Shown: one piece after another, positions 1 to 11,927 of the stretch | Numbering within the stretch: position 1 is the stretch's first letter | Layout of the letters: each line of letters begins with the position of its first letter | DNA from: Podocnemis expansa | Taxonomy: Eukaryota; Chordata; Testudines; Podocnemididae | NCBI GenBank assembly: GCA_007922195.1 | Contig: ML682005.1 | Location: forward strand, 26,757,015-26,821,014 | Length of the DNA: 64,000 bases | Direction of reading: 5' to 3' | Translations under genes and position numbers: made by a program | Notes under the pieces: generated by a model | The model's input: only the letters and a program-made list of their open reading frames with translations | Databases searched by the model: none | Told to the model about the DNA's origin: nothing

Positions 1-3000
1 TGCATCAAGGACAGTCATTTTCGGTCATTTTATAAAACACACAGTTCTTTTCATATGCCAAACTCTAATTCCCTTGGCAGTGGCAGATGCAAATCACATG
101 ATTATATGTGCTTCTTGCTATGTTTGTGCAAATCCAAAAGTTGGAGAATTTAGTATTACATGTCATAACTTAAACATGAAAAATTAGGAATAATATTTAA
201 GTGTAAATACTAAAAATGTGGACCTATGGACTGAAAGATGAAACAGCTTTTCCCCTTTTGTATGCACTGACTATGAATACAACAACTAACACCGAAGATT
301 CCTAGGAGGCAGGTTTGTTCTAGGATGGGAATTATATGCAGCAAGACTGTTTCCATAGTAGGTCCATCATTTGTTATTTCCTCCTGGAGTTGCAGTAATA
401 CGGTTAGTTCATTAGCTCAAAAGGTGTGTGTCTCTAGAGCAAAAGGTCAAAATACTTGTTTTTCATTCTATGTTTGTACGGTCCCATCCTGATATTCAAG
501 CAAGTTACATATATACGGACACAGAGATTTGTTACAGGAGGCCAAACTGAGAGGAGACATGAAGGTTTTGCGCTAACTGCCTGTGTGCATTTCCAGCTGT
601 AGTTCAAGGTGTTAACTATAAGTTATCAAACCCCCAAATGGTTTGTTTCAAGGTATGCAAGACATCACTACTATTCCTGTATCATATTGCTGCTGCCATT
701 ATTGATATAAATGACATAGAGGGACAGCAGACCATTCTCTCTGAAAGCTCTGTGACTCTGGAATTTGCTGCCTTCTCTGTCTCTTAGCTTCTCTCTATTA
801 AACTTCTGATTATTCGTTAAGGCCTGTTCTTTTTCCAGGCATTTGGAGGAATGTGGTTTTTAAAAAGGATTGTTTTATTCATTGCTATGAGTTTTGTGAA
901 GGAGGTTAACGCTTTATCTGCCTGTGGTGGAATGGACAGTACATTGTTTATTTTACTGGATGTGGTCAGTTTTAGTTGTTGTAAGGACTCCCAAAGTCGA
1001 GGATTGGAGCCTGTTAATTGAAGAGCATCTGTTTTAAATAAAAAGAACAAATAAAAAATATATGGGGAAATAATATTCTTACTAGTGAACCATGAAGAAA
1101 AAGATAAAAGCCAAAAGGAAAATTGAAACAGCTATAAACAGTGCGCAGACTAATTGGGATTGGCTGTATTTGTCATCTACTGGCCATTAAATACATTCTT
1201 AAGTGATAAAAATTGGTACCAGTTGTGTTATGCAACAGAAGATGATTATTTATTTATTTATTTATTTATTTATTCATTTATTGCTGCTGCAATAGAACTC
1301 ATAGTCTATTAGCTTTCCAGCTTAGGAAGGCTGTTCTAGTTCCTAAAATAGTTGTTAAAGTCAAGTCTCCAGGCCCTAAAGAAAAGATAGTTTGAATTAA
1401 GGGAGTTTTTGCCTATTTTGATTGGGCATTTTAATAGAAGCCCACCAAATGTTCCAAGAGTTTGAAATGACCCAACGGCTAATATTTGTTATGGCCCCCA
1501 TAGCAGTGACTGAATGGTAATAAAATGATTTAAAAGTAATGCCAATGCTCACCAGAGGTGCTTCCAAATGGAGATTTATGTCAGGGTTAGTATCACAGTG
1601 TTACCTGTATTGGTGGCTCTTTTTAGTTGCTATGCACCATCTTTCAAAGAATGCACAGGAGCTATCACTGAAACAATAAGTAAATATATTGGTAATCTTT
1701 GTTTTGGTCTAAGTTCCAGCATGATTGACCTTCTCTTTTTCTCTTGAAATCACTTTGTCTTTAGGTGGTGTTGCCTGGCACTAAAAACTGCTAATAATTT
1801 CCCAATGGTATATCACATTTCAAAGCGCCCCCTTCTATTTTTGTCCTGATTTTATTTCTTTCTCTACAAACTGTGTTTATCTGACTTCACAATTATATAT
1901 AGGACATTTGTTCTCCCCTCCCCTCCCCCAGTGTTAACGTTACTGTGAATTTTCTGTTTACATTTGTTTAAACACTCTGTACCTTGATAACAGTAATCCA
2001 ATTAGGATGTCAATTCCTTGACCACTGGTAAATTTCCCATTCAGCTGCATGCCAGTAGCCATGTACTGAATGATCTGTTTTTGCTCATTGTTTAATCTCA
2101 TAAAATTATATGAAAAGTGATTGAATGATTCTTTTGCGGAGTATGTGAAGTTTGGACTCAGTGATGGTAGAAGAGATTATTGTACTGTACACTTATGATC
2201 TCAGATATCTGCTACCACCACTTGATACCATTGTAGATGCTATTGACTCAGTCTTTCCAGACACTATTACTGACCTTCTTTTCATGGTCATCCATATTAC
2301 CAAAAATAAATGAGTGCTCTCACATTTAGTATCCAAGGAAAATTAACCATGCCAGTACTAACCTGCACATTCTCTGAAGCATGTTTTCAGTTCCTGTATC
2401 TGGCAGATCAGAGACCTTCCTGTGAAGGACATCCCTGAGGGATGAGGAAAATACCTTTTGTTTAAAATGTCAGATTACCAGTTATTATGAGTTATTTGTG
2501 TGGTTTGAAACTGCTCAATCCCAGAATTATTGTTGTTCCCCACATTGCAAGTAACTCTAAGAGCAAAGGATTTAAAACTCATTTAATTTTATTTTATCCT
2601 TTTAATTAAAAGGCTTTGTTTTTGAATGAATCATCCACATTTGCTTTACTCTGTATTGAAAGCCACATTGTGTCTTTTATCTGCAGTTCCAAGATTGATT
2701 TTATCCTTCTGTTCTATTACAGCCTTATGTCCTTGTCCTGCAAACACCTTACTCGCTTACTTAACTTTGCACATGAGCCGCCTCTCTTCAGTGGGAGCAT
2801 CACAATTTATCGTTTGTATTATTTCTAACAGTAGCAGTATTTATCTTATTACTGTGATAACAGAGCACATATCGCATAGTAGCGAAGTGCCTATTTACAG
2901 GTCTAGCATACAATAATTACACAAAATTGTGAGAAAATTAAAATGATGAAAAAATGAAACAAAAATTGAAACAAAATCTCAATTCAGCTTGCATTAAATA

Positions 3001-5700
3001 AGAATGTAAATGCAGAGATTTCATTGAAATCATAGATTCTGTAATGACATGCACAGTTCATCTGTCATAATTTTCCTCTGTGTTTCCCTACCTTACATCT
3101 ACCCTGGCTATTTGAAGCCAATTTATTTTGAAAGTGAAATAAGGAATATTTCATTCAAAGCTGCTGTCTGCAGCACACAGTAGTGTAGCCAAGTATAGCT
3201 GAGAAGCATTGCATCCTCTAGAGATGCTGAAAATCCAATTCTTAGTTTGTCTGGTTAAAACTGACTGTATAGTTGTCAGTGCTTTCCAGTGTTCTGAGGG
3301 TGCACATGAGCATGCTATTTAAACTAAATAGTGCCTTGTGTGAAAATGAGATGGGCAATAAAATGAGGTAGAATGTGTCTTTCTCATGTCCCATAACATA
3401 TATGGGTACATCAGGTGGTTAATTGTCAGCAGTAATGAGGTCGATGCTTCACTATAGTTTGGCATAGTAATGTCAGGGTCTCCTGTGGAAACTTTATTTT
3501 CCTTGGTGAGATAAATAAATATTACTTTCTCACACCTTTTGTGACAACTGTTTATCTTTCAAAAACCTATCAGGGTCTAAAGAATGATTCTGCTTTTAAA
3601 ACAAGAAACTCAGAGGAAAATATTTTGTTTAATAAAAAAAAATAGAATGTTTCAAAAAGGTCTTTGGCAACACGCTCTTACGTTTCACTGAATTTGTTCA
3701 GGGAAGAACAGCCTCTCAGATTTACATTTTGATTGTGTTTCTGCTTTCATGTGTGCCGGGCTGTCCCACTTCAGGTGAAATTTATCCATTTCTTTAAATA
3801 TTTAGCAGTCTAGCGTAGATGTTAATGAAAGTCTGGCACTGCTATTTTGAGAATTGCAACAATGATAGTAATTTTCAGTGTCAGATTACTGCTTTGCAGA
3901 GGGAAAGGGAGATGGGAGGAGGAGAGAGGAAAAAAGATTGTTTCACTTCTAATAGAGTTTGCCATCAGCCTGGCTGTGCCAGACAGATGGATCATGAATA
4001 CTGTCTAGACGCTCTCTGCCTGAGTGGAGCTGTGGTCTCTAAGGACAAGCACTGAGACGCTGGCTTAAGTAACTGGGGAAAGTCAGGGCGAGCTCTCCTC
4101 TAATCTGATAGCAATCAATGCAGATCCCGCTTCACCAGGCTAGACATGAAGCCCTCTGTTACTGATAACAGGTCAATACCAATTTCAGCTGAAACTTGTC
4201 TATTATTAGGCTTGGGGGGGGGGGGGATAGTATTTTAACACTATTGATTTCAACTGTATACGTCCAGAGAATGCAGAATGATTTAATTCACGAATGTGGT
4301 ACTTGGGAGCAGTGATAAAGAGAGGGAAGCCATCATCTGGCTATAAAATACACATCAACCTGTTTAGTTAGGACCTTTATTTATTGATTTCTGAAGTCAG
4401 AGTGTATGCTTGGAAATGCCCTTGCTGCTCACTTTCCCTCAGTTTGGTCTGCTTGATCTTTACTAAAAATTATTAAATTATAATTGTATTTTGTCTGGCC
4501 CCTTTCTACTCCTTTGTCCATTCAGATGACACAGTGTGGGGAACCCAATGAGCTCTTCCCTCCCTTTGGTGTAGGGAAGCAGTGCTAACCAAGAAAAGCC
4601 TCTGGGAGATACTATTGAGTGTAATGCTCTTTATTCCTATAAATTTTCATTGCTCTGCTGCTAAGCGCCAGTTATTGCTTGCTCATTAAATAAAACTGTG
4701 TAAAGTAGAGGTAGAAGTGTATACTTCTTAACCAGCAGAGTTATAACAACGGTTGGGTTCAATAAATTTGGTATCTGATTGGAAATGGCAAGATGAATCT
4801 CTGGTATGTGCATTGCAGAATTACACACAGTGGTCTTAGTTCTGGTTCATGGTATAAAGCCAAGTACTCAGTTTGATCTCTTGGTTTTTGCTTGCTTTTA
4901 GAAAATCCATTTTATTTTAATTCTTTAACTCCTGTCTTGTACCTTGAAATGCTAGAAGCTACGCCACAAGCACAGTGTTTCTCTTGTTTTGTTGGTTTTT
5001 TTAATGATCTGTTCCCTCCAGATTTTGGAGTGCACCAAGAAAAAAATCACTGCTAATATAAATCTAAAGTTTGATTGAGAAAAGCATGCTCTGAGTGTGG
5101 TATTTGACTTTTAAATTATTTATTTTCCCAAAATATCAAATGCCGTTTCCCTTTGTGTGGACATGGGTTAGAATCCTGGGCCAGTGTAGTCAATAGCAGA
5201 ACTCCCATAGACATCAGTAGAACAAGAGTTCACACACACTTCTCTGGAACATTCAGCTGTTAAAAAGTGTGGCCATTGTACCTAAATGCATCCACTGTCA
5301 TCCATGAAGTAAAGAGATGCAACTTATAGAGTTTGTACCTGCTTATAGCAGGGATGAATTTGACCCCTGGTAAGGAATTTTCATTATGGCCTCACAAGGT
5401 TTTAGTAAAACATCTATCATATTTTTACAGAAAAGTAAGAAAAATAAATCTTACAATACCTCGCAAAATAAACCATAGGAGTCCAACACTTCAAGGCTAA
5501 TGACGTTATTCAGTGGATTGAGTTGAATTGCATATTTCCCCATAGAAACAATGTTGAAAGGAAATTTGTTAGGATAGCTTCCCCCTTTCCTTCATGATTC
5601 CATGATGCTATTGGCTCTTAGGAAATTCCCATTGGTAAAGAATGCTGTAGTGCATTACCTTAATAATATGGACCATGACAAGCACATTAAACCTGTCCTC
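1..5700. other. AT-rich DNA without recognised genes
   Basis: I see no gene, recognisable transposon protein or RNA gene in this stretch. Open frames are at most about 100 codons, lie in low-complexity AT-rich sequence and show no family motif. A TTTA microsatellite (1245-1282) and a G run (4207-4227) are the only simple-sequence landmarks. Around 5181-5235 there is a short text resembling the 'gaagtcaatgg' motif common in old tetrapod repeats, too short to call. Confidence 0.6.
1245..1282. repeat. (TTTA)n microsatellite
   Basis: About nine TTTA units run in tandem, with one C interruption near the 3' end. It is a simple repeat with no gene context. Confidence 0.9.
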
Positions 5701-5895
5701 CACTATATACATTGATGTCCCATGGATTATTGAGTCAAGTTGAAGGTCTCAGTACTTACCTTCAAAACAGTCAATGGTCTGGTCCCATATATCTGAAAAA
5801 TCTCTGGAATGAAGTCTGTAATGAGGGACACTGCCCCCTACCTTGAGAATGTGGCCACAAATATCCTCAGACATCCTGTCCTACACTCTCTCCAG

Positions 5896-6062
5896 GTACC
5901 CCTCTCAGTACACACATACTTGCCATGCACATCCGAGATATTTTGTCTCAGTACACAGACACCTCTCCAGCACCCACCAAGTGCCCCTCAGTAAACATAC
6001 TCCTCTAGTACCACAATTTACTCCTCTGGCACACTCCAAATACTCCTCCCAGTATACCCCCC
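5896..6062. repeat. Degenerate minisatellite with CTCAGTAcAC-type units
   Basis: Similar short texts (cctctcagtacacacatac, tctcagtacacagacacct, cccctcagtaaacatactcc, cctcccagtatacccc) recur at irregular 35-50 base spacing. This looks like a decayed tandem repeat directly upstream of the hAT-like element. Open frames crossing it follow the repetition and are not convincing genes. Confidence 0.45.
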
Positions 6063-6224
6063 CCCATAGTACTGATATGTACTGTCTCCAGCAGTGGTTA
6101 AAGTTTAATTTGATGGGCCCTGGAACCTTCCTAATCAGTGGACTCCCTTCCCATATTGCATGGGCCGTCTTCCTGCATCTGTGAGCCCCCTTATCACATG
6201 TGTGGGCCCAAGCCCAGGAAGGAT

Positions 6225-6520
6225 GTGGGCATGGGATGTGGAGGAATAGAGCAGGGGCAGGAGTTGGGGATGTTGAAGGGATGGCTGGGGGCTGTGAAGG
6301 GGGGGGGTGGGAGACAGGAGGTGTCAAGTTGGTGAAGGGGGGCATGGACAGGAGATGAGGCAGAGAAGGGGTGGATGGTGGCAGGAGGTGGGGGGCAGGT
6401 GGAGGTGGTGAAGGGGGGTGGGGCAGGAGATGGAGTAGAGAAGGGGTGGGTGGTGGCAGGAGGTGGGGGGCTGGGGCAGGGGCAGGAGGTGTGGTAGAGA
6501 AGGGTTGGAACAGGGAAGTT
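6225..6520. repeat. G-rich minisatellite inside the hAT-like element
   Basis: Purine-rich units of about 70-80 bases recur, built from blocks such as ggcaggaggtggggggc and agagaaggggtgg. The plus strand carries many G runs of three to nine and could form G-quadruplexes. The long reverse-strand frame over it is proline-rich and low-complexity, as expected from translating the repeat. Confidence 0.75.
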
Positions 6521-6690
6521 GGGGGCCTGCGGCTATACAAGAAGGGGACACTGGGCTGCTCACCCAGCCAGCTCTCCTTGCCACCCCGGGGCCTATGCTG
6601 CAGAGTCAGAGCAGTCTTGGCCCCGTGCTCCCACTTACCTGGCTGCCAGAGCACAGCGGTACCCCACAGGCTGCTCCTACCACCCTGAGT

Positions 6691-6741
6691 CAGCTCTGAC
6701 TGAGCATGCTCAGAGGCTCTGAACATGCTCAGTCAGAGCTG
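6691..6741. repeat. Perfect 18-bp inverted repeat
   Basis: The arm CAGCTCTGACTGAGCATG (6691-6708) is exactly complementary to 6724-6741, with a 15-base loop. It lies inside the hAT-like element at 6092-7023. Confidence 0.9.
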
Positions 6742-6757
6742 GTTCAGGGTGTGACTT

Positions 6758-6848
6758 TTAAAAGCTCCCAGCCTGGGGGGAAGCTCTCTGCTGGCCAAAG
6801 GCTGTCTTCCGGCTGGCTTGGAGCTTCCCCCGGGCTGGGAGCTTTTAA
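6758..6848. repeat. 28-bp inverted repeat
   Basis: The arm at 6758-6786, starting TTAAAAGCTCCCAGCC, pairs almost completely with 6821-6848, with one mismatch or indel, around a 34-base loop. Together with the adjacent 18-bp hairpin it gives the host element a foldback character. Confidence 0.85.
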
Positions 6849-7031
6849 AACTTCCCAGGGGTAGTGAGGTGGAATGCACCAGAATGCTGCATTCTGGCTG
6901 GTGATTCTATTTTTAGGAGCCCCAGAATGCTGCATTCTGGTGTGTTCCTCTAGTTTTGGGGACCCCAGAATGCTGCCCCGTCCATACCGCATTCCAGTGT
7001 GTTCTGCCTTAATTTAACCCCTGCTCTGCAG

Positions 7032-8384
7032 GACCCCCAAACAACCACCCACAAGGCCCAGACTGTACCCCTGAGCTCTGTCTCTATCATTCGCGTCTTG
7101 TCATTCCACCCCCATGCCCAGCCATGTCCTCTTTTTGAGAACCTGAAATAAGATAACCCTAGTACAAGAAAATACACAGATTGGAATATAATGGAGAAAC
7201 TGCTGTAATATTAACTTTAACCTACAGTATTACATATTGGACACTGTTCTCATCCCCAAAAATTTTCAGTTGCAAGAGAATTTGCATAGTATTTAGTATA
7301 AGTTTTGTGATAAGATCTCTATATAGTATCTAAATGCAATTTTCTAAAATCTTTCTAATCTGACTTTTGCTTTTCTTTCTCATTCATTCAAATATGATGA
7401 TACTGGAATAGCTCCTAATTATGAGCATTACGTCTGTTTACACTTAGCTAATACAGGTGCCTGGATGAGCAATCAGAAATTGTACGTCATTGGATTATCT
7501 TCTACCAAGCATGCAGTTAATGCAAGTACTGCTTATATTTTTGTAGCTGTTGAAAGCATTACAAAGAATGAGTTTTGAAGGGGATTTAAAGAATAAACTA
7601 TATAACAGCAAGCTAAAGAAACAACCATTGTCCCTGAAAATTACTGCCACTCTCTAATATTTTATCATTTTTTAATTCTGTGGATGTATGTCTGACCCTG
7701 TATCTTCAGAGACTATTCATATCTTGATCAAATTCATAGCCTTAATTTTTCTAAAGCAGAAGCATGTCAGTCTAGGAAGTGATCCCCTAATGCTTTCATT
7801 TAAAGTAATATCTGTGATAAAATCTGTCTTGCATATATTGGAAATGTATATTATGTATATGTGTAATATGATATAGAAAGTACATATATATCCAAAACCA
7901 TGGTCTTTATATAGAAATTGCCAGTGATAGAGAATACACCACAACCGTTAGAAGTTCTTTCAGTGGATGGCTAATTACTTTCACAAATGAAGGAAGTCCA
8001 TTTGGTAGCATATCATTTTGCTTGGGTAATTCAAAGTTATACAAGTGTGGGTCTGTTACTGTGAATTACCCAAGCTTGGTTTATTAGTGATGAATGAGAT
8101 TTTTTTTTTCCCTCTCTCTCTCTCTCCCCCTCCCTCCCTGTGGGTAGAGGTTTGGAATGGGCCCATGAAAATATAGTGTAGCATATGTTCACTTACGGTC
8201 ATAAGATCCAGTTTGATTTAAAGCCTGATAGTTTAAAATATTCCTTGAAAATGATAGTTCAGTGTAGTAATGAAAACCATGGAAGAGCGTTTTACTACTA
8301 CTTCTTTTCTTTTATGCTGCTTTTCCTGCTGAGGGTTGTGGCAGCAATATGGACAATAGGGAGGACAAGATCTCCATTTCATCC
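7032..8384. other. No recognised gene; T/CT-rich tract at 8099-8139
   Basis: AT-rich sequence with only short chance frames. A T run followed by CT repeats and C-rich sequence lies at 8099-8139. Nothing else was recognised. Confidence 0.6.
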
Positions 8385-8389
8385 AGGGC

Positions 8390-9030
8390 AAGTTCTGTCT
8401 CCACCTGAGGGATTTTTCAGACTAGAGAGGAGATGATATAATCTCTCCTTGGTTGGCCTCAGGGCCTCCTCCCCATGGGACGTACCTGGTACACTTCCAG
8501 AGGAAGCCTGCCAGGGGCATCCTTATCAAATGGGTATCCAAATCACCTCTGCTGATTTTTCTTGCTCTGAATAACTGCGGCCCTTACTCTGGAGAGTAAG
8601 CCTAGTCTCCCTGTGAGAAAACCTCATTTCCACTGCTTTTACCTGCATTCTCTCCCTTTTTTTAGTTATTACCCGAAGTTCATGACCATAGGTAAGGATG
8701 AGGACATAAATTGACCTGTCAATTGAAAGCTTCTTCCAAAAAAATCAGCTCCCTTTTAACCACCACAGCTTGGAGCAGCACCTGTATCATTGCTGCTGCC
8801 ACACTAATTGGCAGGGCAATCTGTCCTGCTTACCATTCCTCATGAACAAGATCTTCAGATACTTAAACTTTTCCATTAAGGGCAGCTGTTCCCCCTTTAC
8901 CTGAAGAGAATAGTCTTTTTACTCCCAGGGCAAAACTATGACCTCTGATTTGGAAGTGCTGATTCTCATCCCAGCCACTTCACACTTGACAGCAAAGTGT
9001 TGAGTGCGTGTCAAAGATCAAAACCTGAAT
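8390..9030 (-). pseudogene. Non-CR1 LINE reverse transcriptase, C-terminal remnant
   Basis: Conceptual translation of the minus strand, across several stops and frameshifts, reads CEVAGMRISTSKSEVIVLPW, then LQVKGEQLPLMEKFKYLKIL, then SIDRSIYVLILTYGHELRV, VKAVEMRFSHRETR and GCPWQASSGSVPGTS. These blocks are characteristic of the post-catalytic part of a non-LTR retrotransposon reverse transcriptase common in fish and reptile genomes. They differ from the CR1 elements elsewhere in the window. The catalytic domain is not visible. It is an old, dead copy lying head-to-head with the start of the CR1-type LINE at about 9060. The exact clade is not certain. Confidence 0.7.
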
Positions 9031-9062
9031 CAAGGAGAACATCATCAGGAAGACAGAAAGAT

Positions 9063-9958
9063 GCATAAATGAGATTTTTCTGGGACACAGGAGAATGGTC
9101 CCACCCCAAATCTGACACCCTTTGCATTGATGAGGAGAATGAAAAGACAGGAGAATATCAAATTGGAGCAAAGAAAAATAATTCGGTAGTCAGGATCCTC
9201 CTTCCAGATGATGTTGTGGTATCCTCTCACATTGAAGATACCTCTCTAGGGGAAGGGAACTCCAGTTATTAGGAATATACAGATAATAGTAATGGGAGAC
9301 TCAATCATTAGAAACATAGATAGATGGGGCGACTACATGGTGAGTCACTTGCTGCTACGGAGGTTGCAGATATCTCAAGACATCTCTGCAGATTTTTGTG
9401 TAGTGCAGTGGGAGGGACTGGTGATTGTGGCACTTATAGGTTCTCCTGACATAGGGAAGTATAGGAGAGAGGCTGGGGGGGGGGGGCAATTTAGGCTGCA
9501 AGGTAAGAATTGAAGTCCAGAGCCTCCACGGTAGCATTCTCTGACATGCTTCCAGTTCTATGCACAAGTTAGAGAAGCAGAACTGCAGGGTCTCAATGTG
9601 TGGATAAAACAATAGTGTAGGGAGGAAGGGTTTTATATTAGGGATTGGGGAGCCCTTGGGGAAAGGTTCAGCCTGTACAGGAAGGATGAGCGTAGCCAGT
9701 GCTTTTTATGTTAGGGGAAAAAAAAAGCCACTACTCATCTTTCCCCCGCTGAACCCCTACTGCCCACCCCAGCTGGGCAGTAGGGTTGGCAGAAAAGGTG
9801 CCAGTATTCTGTACCCCTGCATACCATCACAAAAAAAAAAAAAGCACTGTCTCTACCCAAACCACAGTGGAACTGGATTATTGGCAAGTAAAATAAAAAA
9901 ACTCGTACAACAGTTTTTAAACTATGGCCTGAGGGAAAGCCAACAGATGTGTATATAG
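9063..9958 (+). pseudogene. CR1-type LINE ORF1 remnant with SGNH-hydrolase-like domain
   Basis: The frame opening at 9292 starts MGDSIIRNID, a GDS block like the nucleophile motif of SGNH esterases. It is followed by IGSPDIGKYRRE, resembling the block III GTNDIG text of LINE ORF1 esterases. Further on, in shifted frames, come LQGLNVWIKQ, CREEGFYIRDWG and SLYRKDE, then, after the inserted element at 9697-9849, PNHSGTGLLASKI. CR1- and L2-group LINEs are known to carry an esterase in ORF1. The insertion separates the GDS block from the histidine block. Stops and frameshifts make it non-functional. Confidence 0.65.
9697..9849. mobile_element. Short hAT-like element (153 bp) inside LINE ORF1
   Basis: Ends read CAGTGCTTTTTATG and, from the other side, CAGTGCTTTTTTTTTTTTTG, a terminal inverted repeat of at least 11 bases. 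It separates two stretches of LINE ORF1 that would otherwise be contiguous. Flanking octamers do not match well (agcgtagc and tctctacc), so the target duplication is not confirmed. Confidence 0.55.
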
Positions 9959-10119
9959 TTCAGATGGAGACATTGGTTTGGGGAGGAGAGACTCTGTTGA
10001 GACTCTATATCCTAGTAAGAAGGAGAGGATGGAAGGTGATAAACTATGGGTAAGATATGATGAGAAATAATCGAATGAAAGAGAGTCCTATTGAATTACA
10101 TCATGTAATGGCTGACTGC

Positions 10120-10830
10120 TAAAAAAGGACAATTTTTAAGTGCTTGTATAGAAATGCTAGATGTCTAAATACTATGATGGATGAAGCTGAGTGCCTCATA
10201 TTAAATGAGGATATTGATATAATAGGCATCACAGAAACTTGGTGGAGTGAGGATAATCAATGGGACACAGTAATGCCAGGGTATAAAACATACTGGAAGG
10301 ACAGAAAAGATGGGGAGTGGCACTGAGAGTGAAAGAAAGCATAGAGTCAAACAAAATAAAAATTTTAAATGAACCAAACCGTGCCATAGAATCTCTATGG
10401 ATAGTAGTTCCATACTTGAATAATAACAATATGGTAGTAGGCACATGCTACTGATCCCCTGACCAGGATGGTGATAGTGAAATGTTTAGGGAGATGAAAG
10501 AGGCTATAAAAATAAAAAAAATCAATAATATTGGGGGATTTCAGCTATCTCCATAATGACTCATACATGTCACCTCAAGACATGATGCAGAAATAAAGTT
10601 TCATGACACCTTAAATGACTGGTTCTTGGAGGAATTATTTCTGGAACCTATAAGAGATTAGGCACTTCTTGATTTAGTCCTAATTGGAGCACAGAATCCA
10701 GTCCAAGAGGTGAATATAGCTGAACCACTTGGTAATAGTAAACATAACAAAATAAAATTCAACATTTCTCGGTGGGGGGGGGAGGCACCAAACCAGACTA
10801 CCATGGTAACATTTCATTTCAGAAAAGGGA
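10120..10830 (+). pseudogene. CR1-type LINE ORF2, endonuclease part
   Basis: The frame at 10144-10326 reads YRNARCLNTMMDEAECLI, then IDIIGITETWWSEDNQWD and PGYKTYWKDRKDG, the standard start of an APE-type LINE endonuclease. The glutamate in TETWW matches its metal-binding position. A frameshift near 10316 moves the reading to GVALRVKESIES, then ESLWIVVPYL. Later blocks LLDLVLIGAQNPV and VTFHFRKGNLL follow across stops. Nothing is intact. Confidence 0.8.
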
Positions 10831-10837
10831 ACTTGTT

Positions 10838-10862
10838 AAAAAAAAAAAAAAAAAAAAAAAAA
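10838..10862. repeat. Poly-A run
   Basis: About 25 consecutive A residues inside LINE ORF2, between endonuclease and reverse-transcriptase text. A second A run lies at 11037-11052. These are internal to the LINE and so are not its tail. Confidence 0.9.
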
Positions 10863-11099
10863 GGAAGTTAGTTAAACAGAAATTATAAGGTATACTGCCA
10901 AAAAATGAAATCTCTGCAAGATGCATGGAAGGTTCTTAAAAACACCATAATAGAGGGTGACTTTAAATGTATACCCCAAAATTAAAAGACATAGTAAGGG
11001 GACTAAAAGTGCCAGCATGGCTAAAGAACTTAGTCAAAAAAAAAAAAAAAAAGCAGTTGGAGACAAAAAAGGTATCTTTGAAAAGTGGAAGTTATAGCC

Positions 11100-11919
11100 T
11101 ACTAAGGAAAATAGAAAGGAGCATAAACTCTGGCAAGTGAAATGTAAAAATATAATTAGGAAGACCAAAAAAGGATTCAAAGAACAGGTAGCCAAAGACT
11201 CAAAAAGTAAAGGCAAAAACATTTTTAAGTACATCAGAAGCAGGAAGCCTAATAAAAACCAGTGGGATCACTGGATGATGGATATGCTAACAGAGCACTT
11301 GAGGAAAATAAGGTTATTGCAGAGAAACTAAATGAATTCTTCACATTGGTCTTCATGACTGAGAATGTGAGGGAGATTCCCAAGCCTAAGCCATTCTTTT
11401 TATATAACAGATTTGAGGAAGTGATGCAGACTGAGGTGTCATTGGAAGAGGTTTTGGAACAAACTGATAAATTAAACAGTAATAAGTTACCAGGACCAGA
11501 TGGTAACCATCCAAGAGTTTTGAAGGAACTGAAATGTGGAATGGGAGAACTACTACCTGTGGTATGTAACATGTCATTTAAATCAAATTCTGTTCCAAAT
11601 GACTGGAGGATGTGTTGCCAGTTTTTTAATAAAATCTCTCCAGAGGCAATCCTGGAAATTACAGGCCAGTAAGCCTAACTTCATTACCAGGCAAATTGTA
11701 AAACTTCAGTACCATGCAAGAGGAAAGAACAAAATTGTCAGGCACATAAATATGGTTTGCTCTGGAAGAGTCAACCTGGTTTTTGTCAACAGAAATCGTG
11801 TTTCACTTATCTACTAGAATTCTCTGAGAGGATCAATATGCACATTAACAAACATCCAGTGGATTTCCAGAAAGCCTTTGATAAGGTCCCTCACCAAAGT
11901 CTTTTAAGCAAAATAATTG
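11100..11919 (+). pseudogene. CR1-type LINE reverse transcriptase, N-terminal half
   Basis: The open frame 11262-11672 contains EKLNEFFTLVF, NSNKLPGPDGNHPRVLKEL and FKSNSVPNDWRMC, which are hallmark CR1 reverse-transcriptase blocks. The downstream frame reads VDFQKAFDKVPHQSLLSKI, the motif A region with its catalytic aspartate present. The reading then stops at the 541-bp insertion at 11928. Several frameshifts and stops lie between the blocks. Confidence 0.85.
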
Positions 11920-11927
11920 GTCATGAG

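Larger units (their letters stand above)
6092..7023. mobile_element. hAT-like non-autonomous element, 932 bp
   Basis: The left end reads CAGTGGTTAAAGTTTAATTT. The right end, read inward on the other strand, is CAGGGGTTAAATTAAGG, giving imperfect terminal inverted repeats. The flanking octamers GTCTCCAG (6084-6091) and CTCTGCAG (7024-7031) match at six of eight positions, the target-site length of hAT elements. No transposase frame exists inside. The interior holds a G-rich minisatellite, two perfect or near-perfect hairpins and repeated 'ccagaatgctgcattctgg' modules. The element at 11928-12468 has the same ends and shares several interior modules, so they form one family. Open frames of up to 273 codons here are compositional artefacts. 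Confidence 0.75.

Noticed and set aside
5715..5880. Text resembling the end of an L2/Rex1-type reverse transcriptase (LKVSVLTFKTVNGLVPYI)
   Set aside because: Only one short block is recognisable and two stops lie within 50 codons, so the match may be chance.
5905..6726. 273-codon minus-strand frame
   Set aside because: Proline-rich low-complexity translation of a G-rich minisatellite inside a non-autonomous element.
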